Shown here in pieces: positions 22,889 to 31,414 of a stretch of DNA of 43,929 nucleotides. Numbering within the stretch: position 1 is the first letter of the stretch; every line of letters begins with the position of its first letter. Below the pieces are notes generated by a model. The model was not told the origin of the DNA. It did not search any database and was given only the letters and a program-made list of their open reading frames with translations. Origin of the DNA: Endobacterium cereale. Lineage in GTDB: Bacteria; Pseudomonadota; Alphaproteobacteria; Rhizobiales; Rhizobiaceae. The stretch covers positions 1 to 43,929 of the forward strand of contig NZ_WIXI01000031.1 of NCBI RefSeq assembly GCF_009617585.1. The letters run 5' to 3'. The translations under genes and the position numbers were made by a program.

Positions 22889-23010
22889 GAAGGCAGCGCC
22901 CTATTTCCGGAGTGAAGAACTTCGGCCGCACGGTCGTTGATACCGTGATCTGGCTTGTGTGTCTTTCAGCTGTGGTCGTCACAGGCTGTTTTGTCATGTT
23001 GGATTGGTAG
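22885..23010 (+). CDS. Very small membrane protein, 41 aa
   Basis: ATG 22885 overlaps the DUF6894 stop by four bases (ATGA). The N-terminus is basic (RRQRPISGVKN); residues about 18-38 are one membrane helix ending with Cys, Phe, Val, Met before DW. The basic-inside rule places the N-terminus in the cytoplasm. Function unknown; coupling with DUF6894 suggests a joint role. Confidence 0.6.
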   Translation: MRRQRPISGVKNFGRTVVDTVIWLVCLSAVVVTGCFVMLDW

Positions 23011-23019
23011 ACCGGTGGT

Positions 23020-23259
23020 CTAGTGCATCGAGAAATACGCCGCTGACGCCGCGCGTTGGGCGCGGTAACAATCCTGATCCTCGTCACCTGTCGCTACCTC
23101 GGAACCCGTCTGCTCGTCGGGCAGCAACCGCCAGCGCCACTCCGCGATCTGGTTTCCGGTAAGGCCGTGCGACCAAACCTCGGCAACCTCATCGCCTTCG
23201 TGGTAACCGACCCAGCGATCCCTTTCAGGCGGCAGAAGCCAGCGTAATTGTTGGTTCAA
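23020..23259 (-). CDS. Possible hypothetical protein, TTG start
   Basis: 79 aa with a TTG start and no good ribosome site. Trp- and Glu-rich, with WRWRLLPDEQTGSEVATGDE followed by a short helix, a layout of small beta-rich rhizobial hypotheticals. No EcfG-type motif upstream. Uncertain. Confidence 0.4.
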   Translation of the reverse strand: MNQQLRWLLPPERDRWVGYHEGDEVAEVWSHGLTGNQIAEWRWRLLPDEQTGSEVATGDEDQDCYRAQRAASAAYFSMH

Positions 23260-23342
23260 ACGAAATTCCAGACCGATGACAAAGCAATAATTTAGATTGC
23301 AGTGTCCGGGAAAAACCTTGGATCGTCAAGTTTCGGCGGTCT

Positions 23343-23591
23343 TCAATCGCCCGTAGCCTGACGGATCGCGTTCAGGATCTCGACGAGAACCTGCTCTCCG
23401 TCCTCTGTAATATGGGCGCGATCGCTATTAATCCGGATCAGGCCAGCTTCGATGAGCTCTTCCTGTCCCTTGCCGCTGGCCTTATGACCGGCTCCGTCGT
23501 CCAAAACCACTTCTTTGACCGGCTCGCCGCTGGTCAGTTCGTGATAGGCCGCAAATACGAGGATGGATCGAGCATCGTCAGAGAGGTTCAT
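23343..23591 (-). CDS. Hypothetical small protein, winged-helix-like
   Basis: 82 aa from ATG 23591, with AGGA eight bases upstream. A helix (DDARSILVFAAYHELTSGEP), a turn, then EELIEAGLIRINSDRAHITE, with the order helix, helix, beta hairpin as in a short winged helix. No wing or DNA-contact evidence beyond this. Function unknown. Confidence 0.6.
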   Translation of the reverse strand: MNLSDDARSILVFAAYHELTSGEPVKEVVLDDGAGHKASGKGQEELIEAGLIRINSDRAHITEDGEQVLVEILNAIRQATGD

Positions 23592-23655
23592 CTTGAAATC
23601 CTAGTTGCAACTTAACTCAAACACCCCGATCCGCGGATCGATCCAAACTAATATC

Positions 23656-23680
23656 GGAACGATGTGTCGCGCGGCGGGTT
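23656..23680 (+). promoter_or_regulatory. EcfG-type promoter
   Basis: GGAAC at 23656-23660, 17 bases, GTT at 23678-23680. It is 109 bases before the csbD-family start, the longest distance among the copies here. Confidence 0.55.
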
Positions 23681-23788
23681 GACCCCACGAGCGGATCGTT
23701 AAACGGCCGACGATGGACTTCCCCGGCGTTTTGACCGGATAGCAACTCGAACGACGTGCGCTACCGCTGGCAGATACAGGAGGATCCT

Positions 23789-23980
23789 ATGGGTTCGACA
23801 TCAGACAAAGTTTCCGGCAAGGCTAATGAGCTGACCGGCAAGGCAAAGCAGGCAGTCGGTGACGCCACCGATAACCGCAGCATGGAAGCGAAAGGCGCAG
23901 CGCAGGAAGCCAAGGGCGATGCGCAGCAGGCCAAAGGCCATGCAAAGGACGCCGTAAAGGACGTCGTTGATAAAGGCTAA
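23789..23980 (+). CDS. CsbD-family stress-response protein
   Basis: 63 aa; AGGAGG six bases before ATG 23789. Lys/Ala/Gly/Asp-rich repeats ([40 protein letters not shown]) are diagnostic of CsbD. These small soluble proteins accumulate under general stress in many bacteria; the biochemical role is unknown. An EcfG-type promoter upstream and a perfect terminator downstream make it a self-contained stress gene. Confidence 0.85.
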   Translation: MGSTSDKVSGKANELTGKAKQAVGDATDNRSMEAKGAAQEAKGDAQQAKGHAKDAVKDVVDKG

Positions 23981-24005
23981 TCAGCTTTGTGCTTCCCAGC
24001 ACTCT

Positions 24006-24032
24006 GGCCCGCTTTCGAGCGGGCCTTTTTTT
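24006..24032 (+). terminator. Rho-independent terminator
   Basis: A perfect 8-bp stem GGCCCGCT/AGCGGGCC capped by a stable TTCG tetraloop and followed by seven T. It lies 26 bases after the csbD stop. Confidence 0.9.
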
Positions 24033-24058
24033 GGTCGCGAAGGGGGCCCTGCGAGCTA

Positions 24059-24844
24059 TCAGCACGGCGGTTCCAAGTGCCGTGGAGCAATGGCAGGCGA
24101 TCTCAGAGTCTTGGCTACCCTCATCTCCGAGTAGCCAAGGTGATTGCTGATGACGCCCAAACGCTCATATTCTTTTTCGGGACCGCCGTAAAAGTCTGCC
24201 GCAACTTTCTCAAGTCCTAATCGGTCGATTATCGTGGCGTCGCCTCGGGTCGAACGAATGAGCATCTTACCTTCAAGGGTATGCATGGCGTTCGTAATGC
24301 TCGGCCGTCTTACTCCCATCAGGACTGCGAGCGTGTCGTGAGTAACGGGAAGATGCTCATGATCGCTCCTATCATGGCACATCAGCAACCAGCGAGCGAC
24401 GCGTTGCTCCACGGAGCCTCGCGCGTTCGCGACGGCAGCGCTGGCCGCTTGTACAAAAGCAAAATCTAAATATTTTCGCGCAAACTTTCGCAATGTAGGA
24501 CAGTGCTGAAGAATGATGGCGAAATCGCTTCTATCCAGACGGAAAGCCTGACCTGAGACAACGATTTGCGACATCAACTGTACTTTCCTCACGTCCGCCA
24601 AGTTTGACGCACCCAAGAAACCTTCTAGGCCGACCATGCCAATTTCGATATTGAATTTGCTGCCTAACCTGTACGTCACGGAAGCAATGCCACCTTCAAC
24701 AAACCATACGTGGCTGGTCTCCACGTCAGGAGACGTCAGCACGTGACCTTGCTCAAGAGCCACGGGTGTCAACAAGGGCTTGATCGTCGTTACTTCTTTC
24801 TGCGGCAAGGCCGCCAAGATGAAGTTGCGAAATTTCCCAGCCAT
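24059..24844 (-). CDS. Crp/Fnr-family transcriptional regulator
   Basis: 261 aa. The cyclic-nucleotide-binding-like beta barrel covers residues about 20-140; the C-terminal helix-turn-helix contains LPVTHDTLAVLMGVRRPSIT near 165-185. The Fnr Cys cluster is absent, so it does not sense O2 through an Fe-S centre. The effector may be a nucleotide or none. It is convergent with csbD; targets cannot be assigned. Confidence 0.85.
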   Translation of the reverse strand: MAGKFRNFILAALPQKEVTTIKPLLTPVALEQGHVLTSPDVETSHVWFVEGGIASVTYRLGSKFNIEIGMVGLEGFLGASNLADVRKVQLMSQIVVSGQAFRLDRSDFAIILQHCPTLRKFARKYLDFAFVQAASAAVANARGSVEQRVARWLLMCHDRSDHEHLPVTHDTLAVLMGVRRPSITNAMHTLEGKMLIRSTRGDATIIDRLGLEKVAADFYGGPEKEYERLGVISNHLGYSEMRVAKTLRSPAIAPRHLEPPC

Positions 24845-25043
24845 AGTTCGACTCTTTGGCCTCCAGCTAGGCAGTTAAAAATAGTGCACCAAACGAAATA
24901 GAGCACACCTTCGCTCAGGCAATAATTTGACCCCTCACGAGACGCCCATCGCCTCGCATCTCTCCAAAAACTCGTGCACAACGTGTCCAACGCGTTGCTA
25001 AGAGGGCCGACCGAAAATATTCTCCAAGAGACGGGAGAGGGTG

Positions 25044-25302
25044 ATGACGCGTGATCAACGACGAAAATCTTCGAAAAGGCACGCCAAAATGCCCTTAGTC
25101 GAGGCATCACCCTGGATGATGACCCATTTTTCTAGACGCGGTCGAGCACTGGAGTGCTGGAGACATTGAAATGGATGAATTGCGGGCAAAATATGCCCTG
25201 CTTGTCTCCAAAAGATCCAAACGCGTTCAACACGAACGATTTCATCTAAACCGCGCCGCACCCTTCGTTGCTTCTCGCCCTGGAAACGAATTCAAAACCT
25301 AG
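25044..25302 (+). pseudogene. Small rhizobial hypothetical gene with two frameshifts
   Basis: Three frames make one protein. MTRDQRR starts at ATG 25044; next come KIFEKARQNALSRGITLDDD and PFF to a stop in the second frame; then LDAVEHWSAGDIEMDELRAK and the remainder to TAG 25300-25302. The joined product of about 85 aa resembles small helical rhizobial hypotheticals with LDDDPEF and AGEIxMDELR motifs. The shifts fall at runs AAAA and TTTTT, so sequencing error is possible. The ATG at 25171 alone gives a 43-aa tail. Confidence 0.55.
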
Positions 25303-25328
25303 CCCGCTTCGCAGGTGTTACAGCCTGT

Positions 25329-25508
25329 TTAGTATTCGTCATCGTCCCAATCGATCGCAGGCTTGCTGCTCGATGGCATAGCTTTGCCGCTATCCCACTC
25401 AGCACTAGCTTGTACCCAATGCTGATGGTCCTGTCCCTCCGGTCGGCCGGCCTCTTCCCAAAGCTGATACGAGCGTTTTGCTATCCACTCTTCGCGGTCC
25501 GTTCCCAT
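25329..25508 (-). CDS. DUF2934-family small protein
   Basis: 59 aa from ATG 25508, with GGAG seven bases upstream. DUF2934 signature: IAKRSYQLWEEAGRPEGQDH followed by HWVQASAEW, then an acidic tail. Widespread in Rhizobiales, function unknown. Convergent with the damaged gene at 25044. Confidence 0.78.
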   Translation of the reverse strand: MGTDREEWIAKRSYQLWEEAGRPEGQDHQHWVQASAEWDSGKAMPSSSKPAIDWDDDEY

Positions 25509-25595
25509 CAATCACTCCTCGTCGATCGGTCGCTACAGCGGATTCGATCGTTGCCCAAAAGAATTGATTTGGCGGAGTTGAACTCGTCGTCAAGC

Positions 25596-25829
25596 CTAAA
25601 ATTTGTTGTCGTCTTCGATCATCTGGACGTCGATATTCGCGGGCTCTAGACCTAGCTTGCCAGCTATTGACACTTTCAACGCATCCACATTTGGGAAGAA
25701 CACATGAGGGTCTGAGACTTGATCCGAAACGTCGGCACCAAGCCGGTCCTTGACATCAAGAACACGAAATTTCTCTCGGCCGTTATCTGCGAAAGCAAAA
25801 CGTGCGTCAAAGCCAGTACGTTGTGTCAT
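25596..25829 (-). CDS. Hypothetical protein, 77 aa
   Basis: ATG 25829. Beta-rich N-terminus (RTGFDARFAFADNGREKFRV), then VKDRLGADVSDQVSDPHVFF and a helix with VDALKVSIAGKLGLEP. No membrane segment. I do not recognise the family. Composition and frame are sound; ribosome site weak. Confidence 0.5.
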   Translation of the reverse strand: MTQRTGFDARFAFADNGREKFRVLDVKDRLGADVSDQVSDPHVFFPNVDALKVSIAGKLGLEPANIDVQMIEDDNKF

Positions 25830-26093
25830 GACCAATGGTCCATCATCAGAGGAGTAGAAGCATCGGCCACTTTCGGCTCATATTCCAGATAGGGCAGAAA
25901 AGACGGAAAGACAGGGCTGTCGTAAGGGAGGGACACAATGGCCGATCTCATTGATTAACCCGTTTGGGACCTATCTCAGCATACTGTTTAGGATGCTCGG
26001 GCTTGCTGCTGCTTCTGGACATGAAAACAACAGGACAGCCTTGACTGATCTATAAAACCGTTGAACTTGCACCACTAATATCGATCGTGCGTT

Positions 26094-26326
26094 GTGTTTG
26101 TGGCTACGCCGGACATTACAAAATCTTCGATGGAAGCTCTCGCTGCAATCAGCCACTTTCGTCGCCAGCGGCGGCTAGCAAATCCTGGGTTGTCGGTGGT
26201 CGAAGGCTATCATCGGCGACTGTGGCAAAGTTGGAGCAAAAAAATCTTGTTCGTGAGCTCGCCTTCAAAGGAGAGCCAGCCCTCGTATTGACCGATAAGG
26301 CTAAAGCGATCCTTTCAAGCAATTAG
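26094..26326 (+). pseudogene. Frameshifted small winged-helix-like protein
   Basis: GTG 26094 opens a frame with TKSSMEALAAIS and then loses coherence. The adjacent frame gives LSSATVAKLEQKNLVRELAF and KGEPALVLTDKAKAIL to TAA at 26324-26326. Together they match the small helix-plus-hairpin proteins common in this replicon type. One indel near 26150-26170 would explain the break. Confidence 0.5.
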
Positions 26327-26455
26327 AAGTAACTAGAAGAAAAGCTAGCCTCAGACATCTCCAGAGCTCCGGCGGTTGGTGATTTCCGGCGGCCCTGCTT
26401 TGCTATCGCTCGCATTCCATGCCGAATTTAGCGCGTGATCGCCAAGATCCAACCG

Positions 26456-26480
26456 GGAACAGAATTCGCCCTGTCCAGTT
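26456..26480 (+). promoter_or_regulatory. EcfG-type promoter of the ku operon
   Basis: GGAAC at 26456-26460, 17 bases, GTT at 26478-26480, 26 bases before the GTG start of the first ku gene. Confidence 0.65.
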
Positions 26481-26505
26481 TACTGCAAAACCGTGGAGGA
26501 CGAAC

Positions 26506-27393
26506 GTGGCTGCACATCGCGCGCAATGGAAAGGTCATCTTAAAATCGGGGAGCTGAGCTGCGCCGTTGGTCTGTACACTGCTGCATCGACCTCTGATCG
26601 CATCAGCTTCCACATGATCAACGAGAAGACCGGGAACCGGTTGAAACGCGAATTCGTTGACAGCGAGACCGAAGAAGTCGTTGAACGCGACAGCCAAGTG
26701 AAGGGCTTCGAGACCGGCAACGGCGATTATATCATGATCGACCCTGAGGAGGTCGCAGCCGTTATTCCCGACTCTGACAAAATGCTGGAGGCGGAGGCCT
26801 ATATTCCGTGCGGCAAGATCGATGACGTCTACTTTGACAAGCCTTACTATCTGGTCCCGGTGGACGATGCGGACCAGGACGCATTCACCAGCATGCGCGA
26901 TGCTTTGAGCAAGACCAGCGCTACAGCAATCGCCCGGACGGTCCTGTTCCGAAGGATGCGCACTGTCCTGATCCGGGCCCATGGAAAGGGCATCATCGCA
27001 ACAACGCTCAATTTCGACTATGAGGTCAGATCTTCGGACGAGGCGTTCAAGGATGTGAAAAAGATCAAGGTCGAAGCGGAAATGCTCGATCTTGCGAAAC
27101 ACATTATTGGAACAAAGAAAGGCGACTTTAACCCGGCGAAATTTGATGATCGGTACGAAGCGGCCCTTGCTGCGCTGGTGAAAGCAAAGGCGGAAGGCAA
27201 ATCTCTGCCGAAACCAAAGCCGGTAAAGGTTTCCAAACCAAACGATCTCCTCAAAGCCCTGCAGGAGAGCGCAGGCATGGACAAGTCGAACTCCAAGAAG
27301 CCTAAGGCCGCCAATGCCAATTCTGGAAAGAAAGCGGCCACGTCCAAATCCACAAAAAGCCGGGCAAAACCTGCTCAGAAGAAAGCGAGCTGA
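26506..27393 (+). CDS. ku: Ku DNA end-binding protein (copy 1)
   Basis: 295 aa from GTG 26506, chosen because GGAGGA sits six bases upstream and the conserved Ku start (WKGHLKIGELSCAV) follows at once. The bacterial Ku ring core spans about residues 5-230, with SFHMINEKTGNRLKREFVD, VKGFETGNGDYIMIDPEE and PYYLVPVDD. The C-terminal tail (about 250-295) is Lys/Ala/Ser-rich and disordered, which in other bacteria aids DNA threading and ligase recruitment. It binds double-strand breaks in NHEJ. A second ku follows after 3 bases, so the two may form a heterodimer. Confidence 0.92.
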   Translation: MAAHRAQWKGHLKIGELSCAVGLYTAASTSDRISFHMINEKTGNRLKREFVDSETEEVVERDSQVKGFETGNGDYIMIDPEEVAAVIPDSDKMLEAEAYIPCGKIDDVYFDKPYYLVPVDDADQDAFTSMRDALSKTSATAIARTVLFRRMRTVLIRAHGKGIIATTLNFDYEVRSSDEAFKDVKKIKVEAEMLDLAKHIIGTKKGDFNPAKFDDRYEAALAALVKAKAEGKSLPKPKPVKVSKPNDLLKALQESAGMDKSNSKKPKAANANSGKKAATSKSTKSRAKPAQKKAS

Positions 27394-27396
27394 TAG

Positions 27397-28215
27397 ATGG
27401 CACCGCGTCGCCCTTACTGGAGAGGCTATCTCAAGCTATCGCTCGTCACCTGCCCTGTCGCCATGACACCTGCGACCTCGGGTTCGGAGAAGGTACGCTT
27501 TCACACCTTAAACAAAGACACGGGCAACCGTGTCGTCTCACAGTACATCGACAGCGTTACCGGAAAGCCGGTCAAGGATGAACACGAGGCGAAAGGCTAC
27601 GAACGCGGCGAGAACGAGTACGTCTTGCTGACGGATGACGATCTAGAAGCGGTTGAGCTAGAGAGCGTCCGAACGATCGACATCGAGACATTCGTTCCGC
27701 GCGGAAGCATCGAATGGGTGTATCTTGAGACGCCCTATTACCTTACCGCCAATGATAAGATTGGCGACGAAGCGTTCGCCGTGATCAGACAGGCTATGGA
27801 GGCGGAAGACGTTGTCGGCATCTCCCGGGTGGTCCTTGGTCGTCGCGAGCGTGCAGTGGTACTAGAACCTCGTGGCGAGGGCATAGTCGTGTGGGCTCTG
27901 CGCTTTGGCGACGAAGTGCGGCCGGAGACGGAGTATTTTACCGGCATAGACAAGAAGTCCGACGCGCAGGGGGTTTCTGGGCTGGAGAAAGTCATCAAGA
28001 AGGGACTGAAGGACTGGTCCCCGGCCATGGTTTCGGACCCTATCCAGGAAAGTCTCTTAAAACTTATCGACCAGAAGAAGAAGGCGAAAAAACCGACAAA
28101 GAAGGCTCCTGCGAAATCGAGAAAAGACGATTCCGAGAAGAGCAACGTCATCGATATCATGGACGCCCTAAAGAAATCGGTCTCGAAGGAGCTGAAATCG
28201 CGCCGAGCTGGTTGA
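27397..28215 (+). CDS. ku: Ku DNA end-binding protein (copy 2)
   Basis: 272 aa, starting three bases after the first ku stop. The same core is present (RFHTLNKDTGNRVVSQYIDS; KGYERGENEYVLLTDDDL; ETPYYLTANDKIG), with a Lys-rich tail from about residue 225 (KKKAKKPTKKAPAKSRK). It differs clearly from copy 1, so this is an old paralogous pair rather than a recent duplication. It probably acts as homo- or heterodimer at broken ends with LigD. Confidence 0.92.
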   Translation: MAPRRPYWRGYLKLSLVTCPVAMTPATSGSEKVRFHTLNKDTGNRVVSQYIDSVTGKPVKDEHEAKGYERGENEYVLLTDDDLEAVELESVRTIDIETFVPRGSIEWVYLETPYYLTANDKIGDEAFAVIRQAMEAEDVVGISRVVLGRRERAVVLEPRGEGIVVWALRFGDEVRPETEYFTGIDKKSDAQGVSGLEKVIKKGLKDWSPAMVSDPIQESLLKLIDQKKKAKKPTKKAPAKSRKDDSEKSNVIDIMDALKKSVSKELKSRRAG

Positions 28216-28252
28216 AGCTTGCCTTGTACCGTGGGCAACCTAGATTTGACGC

Positions 28253-28564
28253 ATGACCCCAGCTCGCGCCATTGTCCTTCAAAGTCCGGTTCCGAATAGT
28301 GATCGTATTCAGGCGCTGGTAGACATATGTCTTCTGGACGACGTTGCGCTGATCGCTATCAGCGGCCGGGATGCGTTCAAACTGGAGGCGGAAGTAGACT
28401 GGTTGATCATCGGTGACGGAACCACACCGGAGCGCATCATATGCACCTCGACCCACACTGATGACGATGACCAAGACGCACTTGGCGATGCTCTGTGCTT
28501 GGCAAGGTCGTTTTCGGGAGGCATGGTTACGTCGATCGCGTCGTGGTTATCGGGCACGCGGTGA
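28253..28564 (+). CDS. Hypothetical protein downstream of the ku pair
   Basis: 103 aa from ATG 28253, 37 bases after the second ku. Beta-alpha layout with VDICLLDDVALIAISGRDAF, EAEVDWLIIGDGTTPER, and a late acidic THTDDDDQD block. No named domain seen. The strand and distance place it in the ku operon; a role in end joining is possible but unproven. Confidence 0.55.
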   Translation: MTPARAIVLQSPVPNSDRIQALVDICLLDDVALIAISGRDAFKLEAEVDWLIIGDGTTPERIICTSTHTDDDDQDALGDALCLARSFSGGMVTSIASWLSGTR

Positions 28565-28738
28565 TGAGATACCGGTCAACCCGATAGATCGTCTAAACTA
28601 TCGTCCTCAATTCTCTGGAACAATCCTGCGCCGCATCGATTGAGTCGCTGAAAGGCGCAGCCATTCGGCGATTTTGTTTCCTCTGTTCGAGGTACCAGTA
28701 ATGCGTAGCCGCTCCAAACCGCTTCTCCGCGAGATCAC

Positions 28739-29737
28739 GTGGCAAAGTCGAAGCCACGAAAACGAAGAGACCCGGCGCAACCCCAACTTCCCTTCGACAA
28801 ACTGCCGGAGCGTATCGAGCCCGCCCTCGCTTTGCTGAAGCCAAGGGCACCGCAGGGGGATCAGTGGCTTTTCGAACTGAAATTCGACGGCTACCGTCTG
28901 GCAATCCATATCGAGCCGCAAGGTGTTCGAATCTTGACGCGTGGAGGCCACGACTGGACGGACCGTTTCCCAACCATCGCTGAGGCGGCCCGTAAACTTG
29001 ACGTCGGAACTGCCATACTGGACGGTGAGGCGGTGGTGTTGGACGCCGAGGGCCGCTCAGACTTCAGCGCGCTTCAGCGGTCGCTCGGTGGACGGGGTGG
29101 CAAACGAGCCTCCGCAGAAGCAGTCTTCTACGCTTTTGACCTCCTGTATTTCGACGGTCACCTCTTAACGAACACCGAGCTGTCAGTTCGCCGTCACCTG
29201 CTAACCGACTTTTTGGACAACGGCGACGGCGGGATACGTCTGTCGGAGGAGATGGAGGGCGACGGTTGCGAGCTATTGGCGACGGCATGCGCACATGGCC
29301 TAGAAGGTATAATTGCCAAGCACCGGGATAGTCGATATCGCTCCGGACGTGCTGGCGACTGGATCAAAATCAAATGCATTCAAAGCGAGAGCTTCGTCAT
29401 CATCGGATATGAGCAATCATCAGTCGCCCGGGGCGGCATCGGAAGCCTCCTCCTTGCAGCCAAAGACGGTACCGCCTTACGCCATGTTGGGTCCGTGGGA
29501 ACCGGGTTTAAGGAGAAAGACGTCGTTGCTCTTCGATCTACGCTCGACAAGCTGAAAACCAAACGACCGGTCGTACCGATCAAAGGCAAAAACCTCGTTT
29601 TCGCCCAGCCCACACTCATTGCCGAAATTGAGTTTCGCGGATGGACGGATGACGGCAATCTTCGTCACGCATCATATAAGGGCCTACGAGAGGTCCAAGA
29701 CAACGCAGACATCTACAATCTTGGAACCAAGACCTAA
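28739..29737 (+). CDS. ATP-dependent DNA ligase (LigD ligase-domain type)
   Basis: 332 aa, GTG 28739. The adenylation domain starts near residue 20; motif I is LKFDGYR with catalytic K48, motif III FYAFDLLYFDG, motif IV EGIIAKHRDSRY and motif V WIKIKC. The OB-fold follows from about 215. It lacks the phosphoesterase and polymerase domains, so it is a stand-alone ligase that seals nicks or ends. It follows the ku operon and probably serves Ku-dependent repair. Upstream a GGAAC-N17-ATT is a near match to the EcfG motif. Confidence 0.9.
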   Translation: MAKSKPRKRRDPAQPQLPFDKLPERIEPALALLKPRAPQGDQWLFELKFDGYRLAIHIEPQGVRILTRGGHDWTDRFPTIAEAARKLDVGTAILDGEAVVLDAEGRSDFSALQRSLGGRGGKRASAEAVFYAFDLLYFDGHLLTNTELSVRRHLLTDFLDNGDGGIRLSEEMEGDGCELLATACAHGLEGIIAKHRDSRYRSGRAGDWIKIKCIQSESFVIIGYEQSSVARGGIGSLLLAAKDGTALRHVGSVGTGFKEKDVVALRSTLDKLKTKRPVVPIKGKNLVFAQPTLIAEIEFRGWTDDGNLRHASYKGLREVQDNADIYNLGTKT

Positions 29738-29769
29738 GGCTAGCCTCGGCTCCGAGGAGGCGTAAATGC

Positions 29770-30432
29770 TCAGGATGTTTTCGGAAACAACGGCGTGATG
29801 TTTGTTTCATCCGATGGAACCGAACCAGCGCCTCGACGCCTCGCAACGGCTTCGACGTTACGGAGGACCTTCGAAAGTCCCTCGGCTTGCCGATAGTAGT
29901 CTGGCTTCTCAGGTAATGTCAGGTTGAACTCGATGCTTAACTTTTCAATCAAATCCATCGCTCGGGCTGCAAGCCGGGCATAGCCTTCAATCCGTCGCTC
30001 GAAGAAACCATCGTGGTCGTTTTTCGAGAGATCCAGGCTTTCCAACGCGTTTTCGAGGTTGATCACTCTGTTCGCGAACCACAACATTTCGTCACCCAGG
30101 TCTTCACCAAGAAGCTGCCAGTCGACATCCTTTGGCAACGAAAGGACCGGCTCCGGGATGTGAAAGGCGAATTCAACCTGATCGGCAGGGTTAAACTCTG
30201 GCACATCGTGAACTGCGGCATAGCAAGAGCCGACGTAATCATCGAGCGCAAGGACCGAGAGCATTGCCAAGCTTCGAGCGTCCCTCCGTTTCTTCCCGGG
30301 GCGAAAGAAGGTTTGAACCGCCCGTCCGATTGAACCACTTGTACCGAGAGCGTACCCCCCAGCGCCAATCACAGCACCAAAGATCATCAAGCCTTGCATC
30401 GTAGTGAGAAAGTCAGTCACCAGATACCTCAT
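29770..30432 (-). CDS. Hypothetical membrane-anchored protein, 220 aa
   Basis: ATG 30432 (an ATG at 30399 is possible). An N-terminal hydrophobic stretch (LMIFGAVIGAGGYALG) acts as a single anchor; the rest is helical and soluble, with acidic patches such as LGEDLGDEMLWFANRVINLE and a basic end. No catalytic motif was seen. Convergent with the ligase gene. Function unknown. Confidence 0.6.
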   Translation of the reverse strand: MRYLVTDFLTTMQGLMIFGAVIGAGGYALGTSGSIGRAVQTFFRPGKKRRDARSLAMLSVLALDDYVGSCYAAVHDVPEFNPADQVEFAFHIPEPVLSLPKDVDWQLLGEDLGDEMLWFANRVINLENALESLDLSKNDHDGFFERRIEGYARLAARAMDLIEKLSIEFNLTLPEKPDYYRQAEGLSKVLRNVEAVARRRGAGSVPSDETNITPLFPKTS

Positions 30433-30783
30433 TCGTATTGGGAAACCTTGGAGTCGGGCGGGAATCAGTATTGCATCTGAGAGTTTGTTCCGAATCTGCG
30501 ATCAGGCAACTTCGGCGTTTGGGCCAAGCCTAAATCCACAGCCATCAAGGTAAATCTGTCATAGGAGATGTGGTGCCTCTCATGACCTTGCAAGGTCTGT
30601 AGAATTTACGCATGCGTCCGGATCTACTCACTGGTTACGGCGCGATATCAGAGGGTGCGCGGCCCAACCTTGAACGACGTCAGAAAGGCTGCTCCGTTGA
30701 ACATACGAGGATGATCTGGGATTGATGTTGCGGGCTAACCTTGTTTGACAGGGATTTCGGGCGTGCGAGACAGTTGCGTCATC
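30433..30783. other. Intergenic, nothing recognised
   Basis: 350 bases without a coherent frame, EcfG motif or hairpin strong enough to report. It separates the hypothetical gene from the DedA gene, both leftward. Confidence 0.4.
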
Positions 30784-31386
30784 TCATGCGCGTTCCGATT
30801 TGAACGTCACCACCCGGTAGATGTAAATGACGACTAAGATCGCCAGGACGGTCGTTGAGATAGGATCAACGTAATCCTGTATAACACTGTACGCCTGCCC
30901 CAACAGAAACCCGGCCATCGCCAACGCGGCGGTCCAGATAAGAGTGCCGATCGTCGAAAACAGCAGAAACTGGCCTAAGGGCATGTTCGCGACTCCAGCG
31001 GGCACTGAGATAAGCGTGCGAACAGTCGGGATCAGCCGTCCCAGTAGCACGGACGATTTCCCGTGCCGCTTGAAGCGCTCCGAGGCAGCATCCACGTCGG
31101 ATGGCGACATGGTAAGCCATCGCCCATGCTTTTCCGCGAGGCGACGCACTCCGTCGTGACCGAGACGGCGGCCGAGATAGTACCACGGCAGCGTCCCAAG
31201 CAGCGATCCGACGGTGCCCGCGAGCATGACGGTCACTATGCTCATGTCGCCTTGAGTGGCGAGATAACCAGCCAGTGGCATAATCAGCTCGGACGGGATC
31301 GGCGGGAACACGTTTTCCAGGAACATCAAAAGCCCGATCCCGAATGGACCGAGCTTCTGCATCAACGTCTGCACGAAAGCTTCCAT
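30784..31386 (-). CDS. DedA-family membrane protein
   Basis: 200 aa, ATG 31386. Contains the DedA hallmarks LMFLENVFPPIPSELIMPLA near residues 20-40 and GRLIPTVRTLISVPAGVANM near 115-135, plus five or so membrane spans. DedA (SNARE-associated/VTT) proteins act in lipid carrier (undecaprenyl-phosphate or aminophospholipid) flipping and affect envelope stress tolerance. The gene starts 28 bases after the stop of the flavin-fold gene, so both are likely one transcript driven from 31926-31950. Confidence 0.85.
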   Translation of the reverse strand: MEAFVQTLMQKLGPFGIGLLMFLENVFPPIPSELIMPLAGYLATQGDMSIVTVMLAGTVGSLLGTLPWYYLGRRLGHDGVRRLAEKHGRWLTMSPSDVDAASERFKRHGKSSVLLGRLIPTVRTLISVPAGVANMPLGQFLLFSTIGTLIWTAALAMAGFLLGQAYSVIQDYVDPISTTVLAILVVIYIYRVVTFKSERA

Positions 31387-31414
31387 CAGATATGAGCCCT
31401 AACGCGAAACGTTC

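Noticed and set aside
28617..28641. GGAAC-N17-ATT before the ligase gene (also 36702-36726)
   Set aside because: The -10 has ATT instead of GTT; reported only as a near match, not as a promoter feature.
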